Origin: JAAURB01 sp049649525
GTDB lineage: Bacteria > Cyanobacteriota > Cyanobacteriia > Cyanobacteriales > Microcoleaceae
Reading direction: 5' to 3'
Assembly: GCA_049649525.1 (NCBI GenBank)
Contig: JBARZE010000016.1
Coordinates: 124,001-188,000, forward strand
DNA: 64,000 nucleotides
The position numbers and the translations under genes were made by a program. Shown piece by piece: positions 42,703-52,725 of this stretch. Positions within the stretch are counted from its first letter, which is position 1, and every line of letters begins with the position of its first letter. A model generated the notes under the pieces. The model saw only the letters and a list, made by a program, of their open reading frames with translations, had not been told where the DNA came from and ran no database searches.

Positions 42703-43340
42703 GACTAATCAGGGATACTATATCTACTTATCGATTATTTTTATGAAGCACTAGATCGATTGGGGTGAAATGGGGTTCAAACCCGTAGTAAAGCTAGAGT
42801 TTGTGCCTTATGAATATAAAATTACTTTACAAGTCTCTCACTCAAATGAGGTTAGAAGAGCAATTTTTTGAAGCAATACAATTTAACTGTTTACAACTTA
42901 GGGTTCTCACTTCGCTAGATCAAGTAGAAACAACGACAAGTTCTTGTGAGCGCCTGCGTACAGCAGTGTGACAAAAAACACTTAACATCATAGAGATTTC
43001 GGGTCTGTGCGGGTGGTTTAACTGCCTAACTTTTGGTGAGATTAAAAACTGAAAGTTAGACCATTACAATTGTTGAACTCATTCTATCCGTCTGATATTT
43101 TCATTATTTGTAAGTACAGTTTTATTCTCTATGATTGTGTTTCAGAATACAGCGAGAGATCATGAATACCCGGATCAGTTGTCAGTTGTCGCTACTCATT
43201 GATGATTCAAGGTTTAACGGTCTAATTAAACAAAAACAAGAATGACTAATTATCTTAATCTTTAGTAATACTCATAATTAGTCTATTCCTGTGAGAATCA
43301 ATCGATCTTGTTAGTTATTTTATTCAGAATTGAAACAGAG

Positions 43341-44462
43341 ATGAAAATTGCATTAGTCCATGATTACCTCACCCAAAGAGGCGGGGCAGAACGGGTTTTT
43401 GAGCTGCTATGTCGTTACTTTCCACAAGCGGATGTTTACACTTCGCTGTACGAACCTGAAACAACGGTTGATTTAGGAAATCGTGCCGTTTATACAACAG
43501 CATTACAAAAAATTCCCGGCGCTTCGAGTAACTTTCGGATGTTAGCCCCGTTTTATTATCGAGCATTTCGAGAACTAGATTTACAAGATTACGACCTAAT
43601 TCTTAGCAGCAGCACCAGCTTTGCAAAAGCCGTCCGTAAGCATCCCGAAGCTAAACATATTTGCTTTTGTCATAACATTACCCGGTTTCTTTGGGATACT
43701 CAAAATTATCTGGAAAAGTATCCGAAGTATCGCGCCTTTTATCCCGTCCTAGAACAAGTATTTAAAGCGATGCGGACAGCAGATAAAAAGTATGCTCAAG
43801 AACCCGATCTTTATATCGCGAATTCGACTGAAGTGGCTCGGCGAATTTGGGATAAATATGATCAACAAGCCACTGTGGTGAATTATCCGGTGGATATGAA
43901 TCAGTTCCAGTTTTCGACTCACAAAGACGACTTCTGCTTAGTGGCTTCTCGATTCCTGGGATACAAACGAATTGATATCACAATTAAAGCTTTTAATGCT
44001 TTGGGATGGCCATTAAAAATTATTGGAGATGGCCCAGAAGCCGAGAAATTGAAGTCTTCCGCTGCCGATAATATTGAATTTTTAGGGTATGTTGACGATT
44101 ATCAACGCGCCAAATTAATGGCAAAAGCTAGATTTGTTGTGGTTTCGGCTTTAGAAGATTATGGTCTTGTCCCGGTTGAAGCCAACGCTAGCGGTACCCC
44201 AGTTATCGCTTATGGTGCAGGTGGTGTGTTGGATACTCAGGTTTCGGGAAAAACGGGATTGTTTTTTAAACAACAAACTACCGAGTCTTTGCAAGCAGCA
44301 TTATTGGAAGCTGCAACCATTCAGTGGAATTGTGTCAAGATTCGAGAACACGCGGTTAAGAACTTCTCAGTTGAGGTATTTTTCCACAAAGTGATTCCCT
44401 TATTGCAGCAAGTTATGGGTGAAGAGATCCCCGTAGCGCCAACTCAAAAAATTGTTGCTTAG
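43341..44462 (+). CDS. Glycosyltransferase family 4, first gene of exopolysaccharide cluster
   Basis: About 373 residues from ATG 43341, where the GT-B fold begins M-K-I-A-L-V-H-D-Y-L-T-Q-R-G-G-A-E-R-V. A longer frame upstream has no family character. The donor-binding half carries V-A-S-R-F-L-G-Y-K-R-I-D, K-I-I-G-D-G-P-E and the E-x7-E-type stretch E-D-Y-G-L-V-P-V-E-A-N-A-S-G-T-P-V-I-A. It is a retaining nucleotide-sugar glycosyltransferase, cytosolic, adding a sugar to the lipid-linked repeat unit; the sugar is unknown. The wzc-like gene follows within 7 bases, so translation may be coupled. Confidence 0.9.
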   Translation: MKIALVHDYLTQRGGAERVFELLCRYFPQADVYTSLYEPETTVDLGNRAVYTTALQKIPGASSNFRMLAPFYYRAFRELDLQDYDLILSSSTSFAKAVRKHPEAKHICFCHNITRFLWDTQNYLEKYPKYRAFYPVLEQVFKAMRTADKKYAQEPDLYIANSTEVARRIWDKYDQQATVVNYPVDMNQFQFSTHKDDFCLVASRFLGYKRIDITIKAFNALGWPLKIIGDGPEAEKLKSSAADNIEFLGYVDDYQRAKLMAKARFVVVSALEDYGLVPVEANASGTPVIAYGAGGVLDTQVSGKTGLFFKQQTTESLQAALLEAATIQWNCVKIREHAVKNFSVEVFFHKVIPLLQQVMGEEIPVAPTQKIVA

Positions 44463-44469
44463 TGAAATA

Positions 44470-46695
44470 ATGATGACATCGGATTTCTCCCACTCTGAAC
44501 CAGATTCAGACTTAGGATACGGTAAACTGTTTGCTATTTTGTGGCGACGGCGACTGTGGTGGCTGACTATTTTTATAGCGGCGGCTGCCAGTTCAGTATT
44601 AATTACATTGAAAACCGAACCCACTTATGAAAGTCAAATGCAGTTGCTGGTTGAACCCAACTATCCTGCCCGACAGCCTACTAGTTTAGATGGAGAACCC
44701 CAAACCCAAACGTCTGAAGAAGATTATGCCACACAATTAGCGTTGATGCGAAGTTCTCAATTTACCGAAAAAGCAGCGGCGCTATTACGTCAGGCTTATC
44801 CTTTAATTGAGGCAACAGAAATTGAAGGGAATTTAAGCCTGAGTCAACTCGAAGTAGGAGATACCCAAACTCGGATTTTTAAGGCAGTTTATGTCGATAT
44901 TGATCCCCTGAAAACTCAAGATGTCTTGCAAGCTTTGCAAAAAGTTTATCAGGATTATAACCTGCAACAGGACAAACAACGCTTACAACAGGGTTTAGGA
45001 TTTATTAACCAAGGGTTGCCCAATGCCCAAGATAAATTACTCGAAGCGGAAGGATCTTTAAAACAGTTTCGAGAAAATCAAAACTTAATTGATCCTTTGC
45101 AGCAAGCGGAGTTAGTCTCTGAACAACTCAATACGACTAAAAAAGAACGTTTCACCCTAGACACCCAAATTCAAACCGTCCAAGCCCGTTACAATGCCCT
45201 AGAGAAACAATTATCTCTTTCTCCCAGCGAGGCTTTGGTTGCTGCCCGTCTCAGTGAGTCATCCCGCTATCAAGAATTACTCAATCAACTACAAACCACA
45301 GAATTGGCGATCGCCCAGCAACGCACGATTTTTACCGATGCCGATCCGGAAGTTCGCTTACTCCTCGAACAACGCCAAAGTGAATTGGCATTATTGCAAC
45401 AAGAAATTACACGGGTTTTGGGAGCAATGCCAGCACAATTCCAGGTAAGTCCTGAAGAACTCCTCAAACAAGGACAACTCAGTGAAATTGATTTGAGTTT
45501 AGCCCGTCAGTTAGCCGAAACCCAAACCGAACTGTTAACCCTGCAAAGTCAAAAACAAGGTTTAGCAGAGACAGAAGCCACCCTAGAGGCACAATTACGG
45601 GAATTTCCGAGTTTGATCGCCCAATACAACCAATTGCAGCCAGAGGTTGAAATTCAACGGCAAACCATTGCACAACTGCTGCAAAAACGCCAAGATCTCA
45701 GCCTGGAAATTGTCCGGGGTGGGTTTAACTGGCAAATTGTCGAACCGCCTTTGCTGGGGGAACAAATTGCCCCGAGTTTAAAGAAAAATCTAGCGCTGGG
45801 AATGGTGGTGGGGATGTTCTTGGGCGGTATGGCAGCATTTGCTGGGGAAGCAATTGATCAGAAAGTTCATAGCGTGGAGGATTTGCAACAGTCTAATAAA
45901 CAGCCAATATTAGGCAATTTGCCCCTATTTCCTCAATCCCAAACTCGTTCTTTTCGCTTAAATTCTAAATCTAACCCAGATGCGATGTTGCAAGCTTTGT
46001 CATGGTTACCGTTGCGGGAGTCACTAGATTTAACCCATAAAAACATCCATCTGGCGGCTACAGCATCACGACTCAAATCTGTGTTAATCACCTCAGCTTT
46101 AGCAAAAGAAGGGAAATCATTATTATCTCTGGGGTTAGCTTTGAGTGGGGCGCGACTGCATCAACGAGTGTTGTTAATTGATGCAAATTTGCGTCATCCC
46201 AGCCTACATCAGATTTTGCATCTACCCAATCAGTCGGGACTGTCAACTGTGTTATCCGGAGATACAACTTCTCCCTTAATTCATTCTCTCTCGATTTTAG
46301 GGTCAGATTTAGATGTATTAACTGCGGGTTACCAACTCGATGACCCCGTGAGGTTATTAAGTTCGCAACGTTGGCGAGAATTAATCACCCGATTTGAACA
46401 ACAGTATGACTGGATTTTAGTCGATACTGCCCCCATTTTAGGCACGGTGGATGTGTTGCAAACTGCATCGGCTTGTCAAGGGGTTGTGGTTGCTGCCCGC
46501 CTCGAACAGATTACCCAAAGTGAACTCTCTCAAGCTTTAGCCATGTTGAGTCGGTTAAATGTATTGGGAGTTGTTGCCAACGGAGGCGATGGTAAACCCA
46601 CCCGCGTCATTAAAGATCGAGATTTTCAACGTAACGGTTTACCCCCCGGTCGAAAAAAGCAATTATTGGAGGTTCGCCATTATGGCAGAAATTGA
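44470..46695 (+). CDS. Wzc/CapAB-like polysaccharide co-polymerase with degenerate BY-kinase domain
   Basis: About 741 residues. A Wzz domain begins near residue 10 with membrane helix 1 (W-L-T-I-F-I-A-A-A-A-S-S-V-L-I), followed by a long periplasmic coiled coil (about 170-400) and helix 2 (L-G-M-V-V-G-M-F-L-G-G-M-A-A-F, about 440-460). The cytosolic kinase-like domain (about 535-715) has a Walker A of S-A-L-A-K-E-G-K-S (542-550) instead of P-G-E-G-K-S, and Walker A' I-D-A-N-L-R (570-575), where the second Asp is Asn573. The tail has a single Tyr near the end, not a Tyr cluster. It probably still sets chain length, but autophosphorylation is doubtful. Start chosen at the ATG pair 44470/44473. 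Confidence 0.88.
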   Translation: MMTSDFSHSEPDSDLGYGKLFAILWRRRLWWLTIFIAAAASSVLITLKTEPTYESQMQLLVEPNYPARQPTSLDGEPQTQTSEEDYATQLALMRSSQFTEKAAALLRQAYPLIEATEIEGNLSLSQLEVGDTQTRIFKAVYVDIDPLKTQDVLQALQKVYQDYNLQQDKQRLQQGLGFINQGLPNAQDKLLEAEGSLKQFRENQNLIDPLQQAELVSEQLNTTKKERFTLDTQIQTVQARYNALEKQLSLSPSEALVAARLSESSRYQELLNQLQTTELAIAQQRTIFTDADPEVRLLLEQRQSELALLQQEITRVLGAMPAQFQVSPEELLKQGQLSEIDLSLARQLAETQTELLTLQSQKQGLAETEATLEAQLREFPSLIAQYNQLQPEVEIQRQTIAQLLQKRQDLSLEIVRGGFNWQIVEPPLLGEQIAPSLKKNLALGMVVGMFLGGMAAFAGEAIDQKVHSVEDLQQSNKQPILGNLPLFPQSQTRSFRLNSKSNPDAMLQALSWLPLRESLDLTHKNIHLAATASRLKSVLITSALAKEGKSLLSLGLALSGARLHQRVLLIDANLRHPSLHQILHLPNQSGLSTVLSGDTTSPLIHSLSILGSDLDVLTAGYQLDDPVRLLSSQRWRELITRFEQQYDWILVDTAPILGTVDVLQTASACQGVVVAARLEQITQSELSQALAMLSRLNVLGVVANGGDGKPTRVIKDRDFQRNGLPPGRKKQLLEVRHYGRN

Positions 46696-46815
46696 GATCA
46701 ATTGTGAGTTATTAATCGATTATGGGTTCAGTTAAGCCATTTCAAGTTCGGGGTAAAAACTTCAATCAAATTATGTTCATAACCGCCACATTATCACTGA
46801 TTACAGGAGTATTGC

Positions 46816-47769
46816 ATGATGTTCGTTTTTAAACCGAGACTGACAACGGTTGACTCACTCAGCTTAAAATTCCCTACTGTTATTCAAGATTCAAATAAAC
46901 CACTCTCTCCCCCATCCGGTTATCAGATTCAGTGTCGGCAGCGGAAATTATGGGTGAGTCCTGTGACGGGGCGCAGAAAGTTGACAGCTTCAACTGAAGT
47001 GGGGACAGCTTGGCTGAAATGGTGGCTGCACTATCCTCCATTACAAGCCATTTGTCTAGATTCCAAACTGGGAGAAAAAGCATTAAAACAATGGGCAGAT
47101 TGGAGTCGGAGTGCGGGTAAACCTAGTTTTTTACGATTACCCAATATGTCTCGAATTCCCCAAAAAAGAAAGCCTAAGCAGTGGCGCTGTAAACGTATTT
47201 TAGATTGGGTGGTTGCCGCCATTTTATTAACGTTTCTCTCACCGCTAATGTTGGTGTTGACAATATTAATTTCAATTGATTCTCCAGGGCCGATTTTCTT
47301 TAAACAATGGCGAGTGGGTTATCGCGGTCAACTCTTCCAAATTATTAAGTTCCGCAGCATGAAAATCAATGCAGAACTTTTGCATCATCAAGTGATGGGA
47401 AATCAACCGGGTTTACATAAACATGAAGCTGACCCTCGGGTGACCGCTTTAGGGCGTTGGCTACGGAAATATAGCCTCGATGAATTGCCGCAGTTAATCA
47501 ATGTATTGCGGGGAGAAATGAGCTTAGTCGGGCCGCGTCCTTGGGCATTATACGATGCATTACGCATGAGTAACCACACTCAAAAACGACTCAATGCTTT
47601 GCCTGGAATTACAGGATCGTGGCAAGTCGAAGATCGTTCTAATTTATTGGATTTAGAAATAGTAAATCAGGGAGATTTGCAATACCTACAAAATTGGTCA
47701 TTGCAACAGGATTTTACCATTCTATGGCGAACTGTTCCTAAAGTTCTCTCCGGTTCCGGTGCTTATTAA
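46816..47769 (+). CDS. Sugar transferase initiating lipid-linked glycan synthesis (WcaJ/ExoY-like)
   Basis: 317 residues. An unusual soluble N-terminus (about 1-130) leads to one membrane helix (W-V-V-A-A-I-L-L-T-F-L-S-P-L) and the bacterial sugar transferase domain: G-P-I-F-F-K-Q-W-R-V-G, I-I-K-F-R-S-M-K, and Y-S-L-D-E-L-P-Q-L-I-N-V-L-R-G-E-M-S then L-V-G-P-R-P. It moves a sugar-1-phosphate from a nucleotide sugar onto undecaprenyl phosphate, starting the repeat unit. It lacks the multi-span N-terminal domain of WbaP/WcaJ and belongs to the short, monotopic type, plus about 100 extra residues. Gap upstream 120 bases. Confidence 0.93.
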   Translation: MMFVFKPRLTTVDSLSLKFPTVIQDSNKPLSPPSGYQIQCRQRKLWVSPVTGRRKLTASTEVGTAWLKWWLHYPPLQAICLDSKLGEKALKQWADWSRSAGKPSFLRLPNMSRIPQKRKPKQWRCKRILDWVVAAILLTFLSPLMLVLTILISIDSPGPIFFKQWRVGYRGQLFQIIKFRSMKINAELLHHQVMGNQPGLHKHEADPRVTALGRWLRKYSLDELPQLINVLRGEMSLVGPRPWALYDALRMSNHTQKRLNALPGITGSWQVEDRSNLLDLEIVNQGDLQYLQNWSLQQDFTILWRTVPKVLSGSGAY

Positions 47770-47795
47770 GTTGTCCTTCACCACGAGTTACATCT

Positions 47796-49649
47796 ATGTT
47801 GATTAAAACACCCCGATTTATCCGTAGATTAGTTAAAACTACACAATTTTGGCAGGATAATGCCCTAGTGTTGCGAGAGTTTAAACACTTTAAAAAAGTA
47901 GCCATTCTCGCTTTAATCTTTACCTTGTTAGCGGCTGCCTTTGAAGGATTTGGAGTGGGATTTTTACTGACATTTTTGCAAAGCTTAACTGAACCCAATG
48001 CTGAACCGATTAAAACAGGAATAGAATGGTTTGATGTTTTTGTTTTAGCCAGTAACGCCTCAGCCGCCAGACGACTATATCAAATCTCCGGATTAATTTT
48101 ACTCACGACTTTAATACGGGTGATATTTATTTATCTCGGTCGAGTCTATACCGGAATTTCTCAGAGCCACTTAGCTTATCAGCTGCGAATTCGGTTATTT
48201 GAACAACTCCAAAGTCTAAGTTTGAGCTATTTTAGTCAAGTAAAATCCGGTGAATTAATTAATACTTTAACCGCTGAGATTACTCAAATCATGCAAGCTT
48301 TTGAAGTGGTCTCATTTTTACTAATTCGATTTTCAACGCTCACGGTTTATCTCATTGCTATGGTATTGCTTTCCTGGCAATTGACTCTGCTTTCTGTCTT
48401 ACTTTTTAGCTTATTATCGGTTGGGATTGCAAGCTTACTTAAAAAGGTTCGAGAAATCAGTTTTGTCCGCACAAAAGCCAGAGGAATCTATACTTCTGCT
48501 GCCTTAGAATTTATTAGTGGAATTCGCACCGTACAAGCATTTGCGGCTCAAGAGTTTGAACGTCAGCGATTCTATGATAGTAGCGATCAAATATTACAAG
48601 CTGAGATCAGTTATTCTAAACGAAGTGCTTTAGTTGAACCCCTCACAGAAAGTGTAGCAACGACTATTCTAATTGGGATGTTAGTGATTGCTTTTGCTAC
48701 TCTTATTCCGACAGGACAACTACAAATTGCTTCGTTATTAACATTCTTATTTATCTTATTTCGCCTCATGCCAATTGTTCGGCAATTGAATGGAGCTAGA
48801 GCTAGATTAAGTAACTTCCAAGGTTCAATGAGTAATATTAATGAATTGCTGCGAACAGACAATAAACCCTATTTATTAACAGGTACAAGGCTGTTTCCTG
48901 GCTTAAATAACACAATTGAATTTAAATCTGTTAATTTCGGCTATGATTCGGAAAAGCTGGTTTTGCAGGATATTAATCTGATAATAGAACAAGGAAAAAC
49001 TACAGCATTCGTGGGAGGATCTGGAGCCGGAAAATCCACACTCGTTGATCTCATTCCTCGGTTTTATGATCCTATAAACGGACAGATTTTAATTAATGGG
49101 ATTAAGCTGAATAATTTTGATATTAATTCTCTCCGTCGCAAGATTGCAATCGTCAGTCAAGACACATTTATTTTCAATACTTCTGTACAAAATAATATTG
49201 CTTATGCTATGATGGAAACAGTTAGTAAATCCGAGATTGCTGAAGCAGCTCGACAAGCAAATGCGCTCGAATTTATCCAGGATTTACCACAAGGATTTGA
49301 CACACAATTAGGGGATCGAGGTGTTCGATTATCTGGGGGACAACGACAGCGAATTGCCATCGCTCGCGCCTTATTAAGAGACCCAGAAATACTCATTCTT
49401 GATGAAGCAACCAGTGCTTTAGACTCCGTCTCTGAACAACTGATTCAAGAGTCTTTAGAAAAGCTTTCTGTCGGTCGAACTGTGATTGCGATCGCTCACC
49501 GTTTATCTACTATTGTTCGAGCCGATAAAGTGGTGGTATTAGAGCAAGGAAAAATTGTCGAAGAAGGAACTTATCAAGAGTTGCTAGATCGACAAGGTAA
49601 GCTGTGGAAATATCATCAAATGCAACATGATTTAACTCAGGCTAGCTAA
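47796..49649 (+). CDS. ABC transporter, fused permease and ATPase (HepA/MsbA-like)
   Basis: 617 residues. Six membrane helices span about 40-350, followed by the nucleotide-binding domain with Walker A G-G-S-G-A-G-K-S-T (407-415), the signature L-S-G-G-Q (512-516) and Walker B I-L-I-L-D-E-A-T-S-A-L-D. It forms a homodimer that exports lipids or lipid-linked glycans. HepA-type exporters of heterocyst polysaccharide in Nostoc have this form and sit in similar clusters; here it may replace the missing Wzx flippase, but this is inference. Continuous with the sugar transferase upstream (26-base gap). Confidence 0.93.
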   Translation: MLIKTPRFIRRLVKTTQFWQDNALVLREFKHFKKVAILALIFTLLAAAFEGFGVGFLLTFLQSLTEPNAEPIKTGIEWFDVFVLASNASAARRLYQISGLILLTTLIRVIFIYLGRVYTGISQSHLAYQLRIRLFEQLQSLSLSYFSQVKSGELINTLTAEITQIMQAFEVVSFLLIRFSTLTVYLIAMVLLSWQLTLLSVLLFSLLSVGIASLLKKVREISFVRTKARGIYTSAALEFISGIRTVQAFAAQEFERQRFYDSSDQILQAEISYSKRSALVEPLTESVATTILIGMLVIAFATLIPTGQLQIASLLTFLFILFRLMPIVRQLNGARARLSNFQGSMSNINELLRTDNKPYLLTGTRLFPGLNNTIEFKSVNFGYDSEKLVLQDINLIIEQGKTTAFVGGSGAGKSTLVDLIPRFYDPINGQILINGIKLNNFDINSLRRKIAIVSQDTFIFNTSVQNNIAYAMMETVSKSEIAEAARQANALEFIQDLPQGFDTQLGDRGVRLSGGQRQRIAIARALLRDPEILILDEATSALDSVSEQLIQESLEKLSVGRTVIAIAHRLSTIVRADKVVVLEQGKIVEEGTYQELLDRQGKLWKYHQMQHDLTQAS

Positions 49650-49792
49650 TTTATTAGATGTCAGTATGAATTGGATTGCATCAGTGATAAACTTTTGTAA
49701 TTTTAGGTTTTATTCCCTAAAAAAAATTTATAGAATAAAGAATGCACAAGCATACATTCTCTATAAATTCAATTCAAATTGTCATTGTAAAA

Positions 49793-50722
49793 ATGCAACA
49801 GCCACTGGTCTCAGTTATTATCCCAACCTACAACCGTATTGCCATGCTACAAGAGGCTACTGAGAGTGTTTTAGCTCAAGATTTTAAAGGGAAAATAGAA
49901 ATCATTGTAATAGATGATAATTCTTCAGATGAAACCTGTGAAGTTGTCTCACAAAAATATCCAGAAGTTAAACTCATCTGTTTAAATCAAAATCAAGGAG
50001 CAGGAGCAGCAAGAAATCAGGGTTTGCAAATGGCTCAAGGTCAATATCTGGCTTTTTTAGATTCTGATGATCTCTGGGAAAAAAGCTATCTTAGAGAACA
50101 AATTTCTGCCTTAGAAGGTAAAAGTAAATTCTTTAGTATTAGTGACATTTTAACTTCGGAGACTGCCAAAAACAAGAAATCTATTCATCAAATGAAACCC
50201 AATCTCAGAAGATACACCTCACCACTTCATCATCTGATGGTAGGAAATTTTATTCATATTGCTTCCTGTGTTGTCTTTCCTCATCAAGTTTTACAAGATG
50301 TTGGCTTATTTGATGAAAACATTAGGTATGGTCAAGATGCAGATTTTTATGTGAGATGTTTAATTGCGGATTATAAACCTATCTTTATCAATCGTCCTTT
50401 GGCAATTCAACGTAAACATAATCAGAGCCAGTTAACAGATATAAAAAACCAAAATAAAAGAATAACAAATCGACTCTATCTAATCGAAAAAAATTATTCC
50501 TTAATTCAAAAAAAAGATGAATTGAACGTTTCTAAAAATAAACTTTATGCAGATGTTTACAAAAAGTATGCTCGAATGTGTCTCAATCAAAATAATACTT
50601 TGCAATGGTTACAATTTTCAAAAAAAATTGCCCACTATAGCTCTTGGTATTATGCTTTATCTAATATGATAAATGACTTAAAAAGTTTTGTAATTGGAAA
50701 GCTAAAATTCAGAGGAATATAA
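49793..50722 (+). CDS. Glycosyltransferase family 2 (tandem paralog A)
   Basis: About 309 residues from ATG 49793. The GT-A fold starts V-S-V-I-I-P-T-Y-N-R, with the D-D-N-S-S-D-E-T nucleotide-binding turn, the DXD-like L-D-S-D-D-L-W motif and F-D-E-N-I-R-Y-G-Q-D-A-D-F. It is a soluble inverting enzyme that probably acts on the growing repeat unit. It is closely similar to the next gene throughout (V-S-V-I-I-P-T-Y-N-R, E-I-I-V-x-D-D-N-S-S-D-E-T, S-P-L-H, K-H-x-x-x-Q-L-T-D), indicating a tandem duplication. It has an alternative upstream start at 49742 with no family character. Confidence 0.9.
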   Translation: MQQPLVSVIIPTYNRIAMLQEATESVLAQDFKGKIEIIVIDDNSSDETCEVVSQKYPEVKLICLNQNQGAGAARNQGLQMAQGQYLAFLDSDDLWEKSYLREQISALEGKSKFFSISDILTSETAKNKKSIHQMKPNLRRYTSPLHHLMVGNFIHIASCVVFPHQVLQDVGLFDENIRYGQDADFYVRCLIADYKPIFINRPLAIQRKHNQSQLTDIKNQNKRITNRLYLIEKNYSLIQKKDELNVSKNKLYADVYKKYARMCLNQNNTLQWLQFSKKIAHYSSWYYALSNMINDLKSFVIGKLKFRGI

Positions 50723-50764
50723 TTCTCTTCTTAGATATTATCAAACACTATTACATTAATCACT

Positions 50765-51748
50765 ATGAATAAAAATATTGATGTTTCCGTCGTCATACCC
50801 ACATACAATCGAATCAATATGCTGAAAGAAGCATTAACCAGTGTTTTTTCCCAAGACTTTACTGGAAATATAGAAATTATTGTTGTTGATGATAATTCAT
50901 CCGATGAAACTTCTACTTTTATTCAACAGCAATATCCTGATATTCATTTAATTACACTTCAAAAAAATATCGGATGTCCCGCAGCACGCAATCAGGGAAT
51001 CAAAGTAGCGAAAGGTCGATATATTGCTCCATTAGATTCTGATGATCTCTGGGAAACCAACTATCTATCCTCTCAAGTTTCAACATTAGAAAACCAACAA
51101 GGCTTTTTCGGCGTGAGTGATATCATTCTAGACTACACGATGGAAAATAAACAAGTTGTAAAGTCTCAAAAAGTCGATCTAAAAAGATTTAATAGTCCAC
51201 TTCATGCACTGCTTGTAACGTCAAGTTTTATCTGTAGTCCTTCTACTATTGTTCTGAAACGAGAGGTATTTGAGGCAGTAGGTTTATTTGATGAATCTTT
51301 CAAATTCGGTTCAGATAGAGAATTCTATGCTCGCTGCTATATACACGGCTATCAACCTATTTTTACATCCCAACCCCTTGCCATCATCCGAAAACATGGT
51401 AACGGTCAACTTACTGATTTTAGCTTAAGCAAAATTGAGGCAAGAAAACAGTCAAGAATCATCTGTTTAGAACGTCTTTATCCTCTAATAGAAAGTCAAA
51501 AACTTGAGATTTTACCCATTAACCGCCTCTACGCTGAAATTCATTCAACAGCCGCAAGGGAATTCTTTAGAGAAAAATATTATTATCACTGGATTAAATC
51601 TTGGATAGAAGTCGCAAAATATATGTCTATTCAGTATGCTGCATTGAATCTGCTACGGGATTTATTCCGATTTACAAAAGATTATTTGCCTCAACCCATT
51701 ATGAGGATGATTAAAACCATATTTCTATCCAAGTCATTATCCACATAA
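50765..51748 (+). CDS. Glycosyltransferase family 2 (tandem paralog B)
   Basis: 327 residues. Same GT-A order as its neighbour: V-S-V-V-I-P-T-Y-N-R, V-D-D-N-S-S-D-E-T, L-D-S-D-D-L-W, L-F-D-E-S-F-K-F-G-S-D-R-E-F, R-K-H-G-N-G-Q-L-T-D. The acceptor-side C-terminus has diverged most (F-R-E-K-Y-Y-Y-H-W-I-K-S), which suggests different acceptor choice. It probably adds another residue of the same repeat unit. The gap to the upstream paralog is 42 bases. Donor sugar unknown. Confidence 0.9.
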   Translation: MNKNIDVSVVIPTYNRINMLKEALTSVFSQDFTGNIEIIVVDDNSSDETSTFIQQQYPDIHLITLQKNIGCPAARNQGIKVAKGRYIAPLDSDDLWETNYLSSQVSTLENQQGFFGVSDIILDYTMENKQVVKSQKVDLKRFNSPLHALLVTSSFICSPSTIVLKREVFEAVGLFDESFKFGSDREFYARCYIHGYQPIFTSQPLAIIRKHGNGQLTDFSLSKIEARKQSRIICLERLYPLIESQKLEILPINRLYAEIHSTAAREFFREKYYYHWIKSWIEVAKYMSIQYAALNLLRDLFRFTKDYLPQPIMRMIKTIFLSKSLST

Positions 51749-51794
51749 TATTTTAATCAAAAAGCTTTAATCTAACTTAGGAGAATTATTAAAA

Positions 51795-52667
51795 ATGCGA
51801 TTATCAACCTGTATTACAGTTCGCAATGCACCCGAACGATTAGACCATTGTTTAAAAGCCATTTGGCGCTCAACAGTAAAGCCTCATGCAGCGATTGTTT
51901 CCGACGATTCATCTGATCCACAGATGCAGCAAAAACACCGTCAAATTGTAGAAAAATATCCGGGAACTCGGTATATATTAGGGCCACAGCAAGGAGTGAA
52001 TGCGAATCGAAACTGTGCAGTTAATGCCATTAAAGATACCGATCTTATTGCCTTTGTAGATGATGATATTTGGCTAGAGCCTGACTTTATTGGCAATGCT
52101 TTAGAAAGATACAAGCAACTCTCTTCTGAACAACAACAAAAGACATTTTTAACCGGAGTTAGCTATACAAAATCTGGACGGGAAAAAAACTTTCCAACTA
52201 AGCTATCTTTTCGAGGTTACTATCATCGCGCAAATGAAAATCCCGAATGTGTACATATTCATGCCGCAGTATTTCCTCGCTCATTTTTTGATGTAGTGCA
52301 ATGGGAAGAAAAAATATTTTTTGGTCAAGGAGATGCAATTCTTTGCTTACGGGCTTTAAAACTAGGATATCAGATTATTTTCTGTAAAGAACTGAGAGCT
52401 TTAGATACTCGTCCTCGTTTTGAAGGAGAGAAAAATACTTTAGATGATATCCAGTTTGGCAAACTCACAGATTACGATATTCATCAAATTGCAGCAAGGC
52501 TTTATATCGGGGTAAAGCGTTATAAAGAGTTATTTCCTAATCCTGTAAAACTGGTTGCTTTTTTGAGTATCTATTTTCCCCATACAACACAATATTTAAT
52601 TCGGAAAAAGGCTCTGAATGCTTGGCCAGATATTATTCAGCGTTCTCGTTTTTTGGAGTTATGGTAG
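51795..52667 (+). CDS. Glycosyltransferase family 2
   Basis: 290 residues. GT-A fold starting L-S-T-C-I-T-V-R-N-A-P-E-R-L, with V-S-D-D-S-S-D-P-Q, G-V-N-A-N-R-N-C-A-V-N and the DXD-type F-V-D-D-D-I-W-L-E motif; a G-Q-G-D-A-I-L-C segment occupies the usual position of the catalytic base region. A good AGGAG site precedes the ATG. Divergent from the two tandem GT2 paralogs upstream. It probably adds one sugar in the same pathway. Confidence 0.87.
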   Translation: MRLSTCITVRNAPERLDHCLKAIWRSTVKPHAAIVSDDSSDPQMQQKHRQIVEKYPGTRYILGPQQGVNANRNCAVNAIKDTDLIAFVDDDIWLEPDFIGNALERYKQLSSEQQQKTFLTGVSYTKSGREKNFPTKLSFRGYYHRANENPECVHIHAAVFPRSFFDVVQWEEKIFFGQGDAILCLRALKLGYQIIFCKELRALDTRPRFEGEKNTLDDIQFGKLTDYDIHQIAARLYIGVKRYKELFPNPVKLVAFLSIYFPHTTQYLIRKKALNAWPDIIQRSRFLELW

Positions 52668-52725
52668 TTGAATTGTGTTACTAAGTTGTCAAAAAATAGT
52701 ACATCTAGTCAAGGTAAAAATTCTC

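Larger units (their letters stand above)
41835..43340. other. Long AT-rich non-coding region ahead of the polysaccharide cluster
   Basis: About 1.5 kb without a supportable gene. It separates gun4 (minus) from the first glycosyltransferase (plus). It contains at least two strong hairpins (42576-42609 and 42652-42702) and T/A-rich tracts. A 53-codon frame at 42810-42971 lacks a ribosome binding site. A long structured leader or several promoters for the cluster are likely. Confidence 0.5.

Noticed and set aside
42810..42971. 53-codon open frame in the polysaccharide-cluster leader
   Set aside because: There is no ribosome binding site and no recognisable protein character; it lies in AT-rich non-coding DNA.
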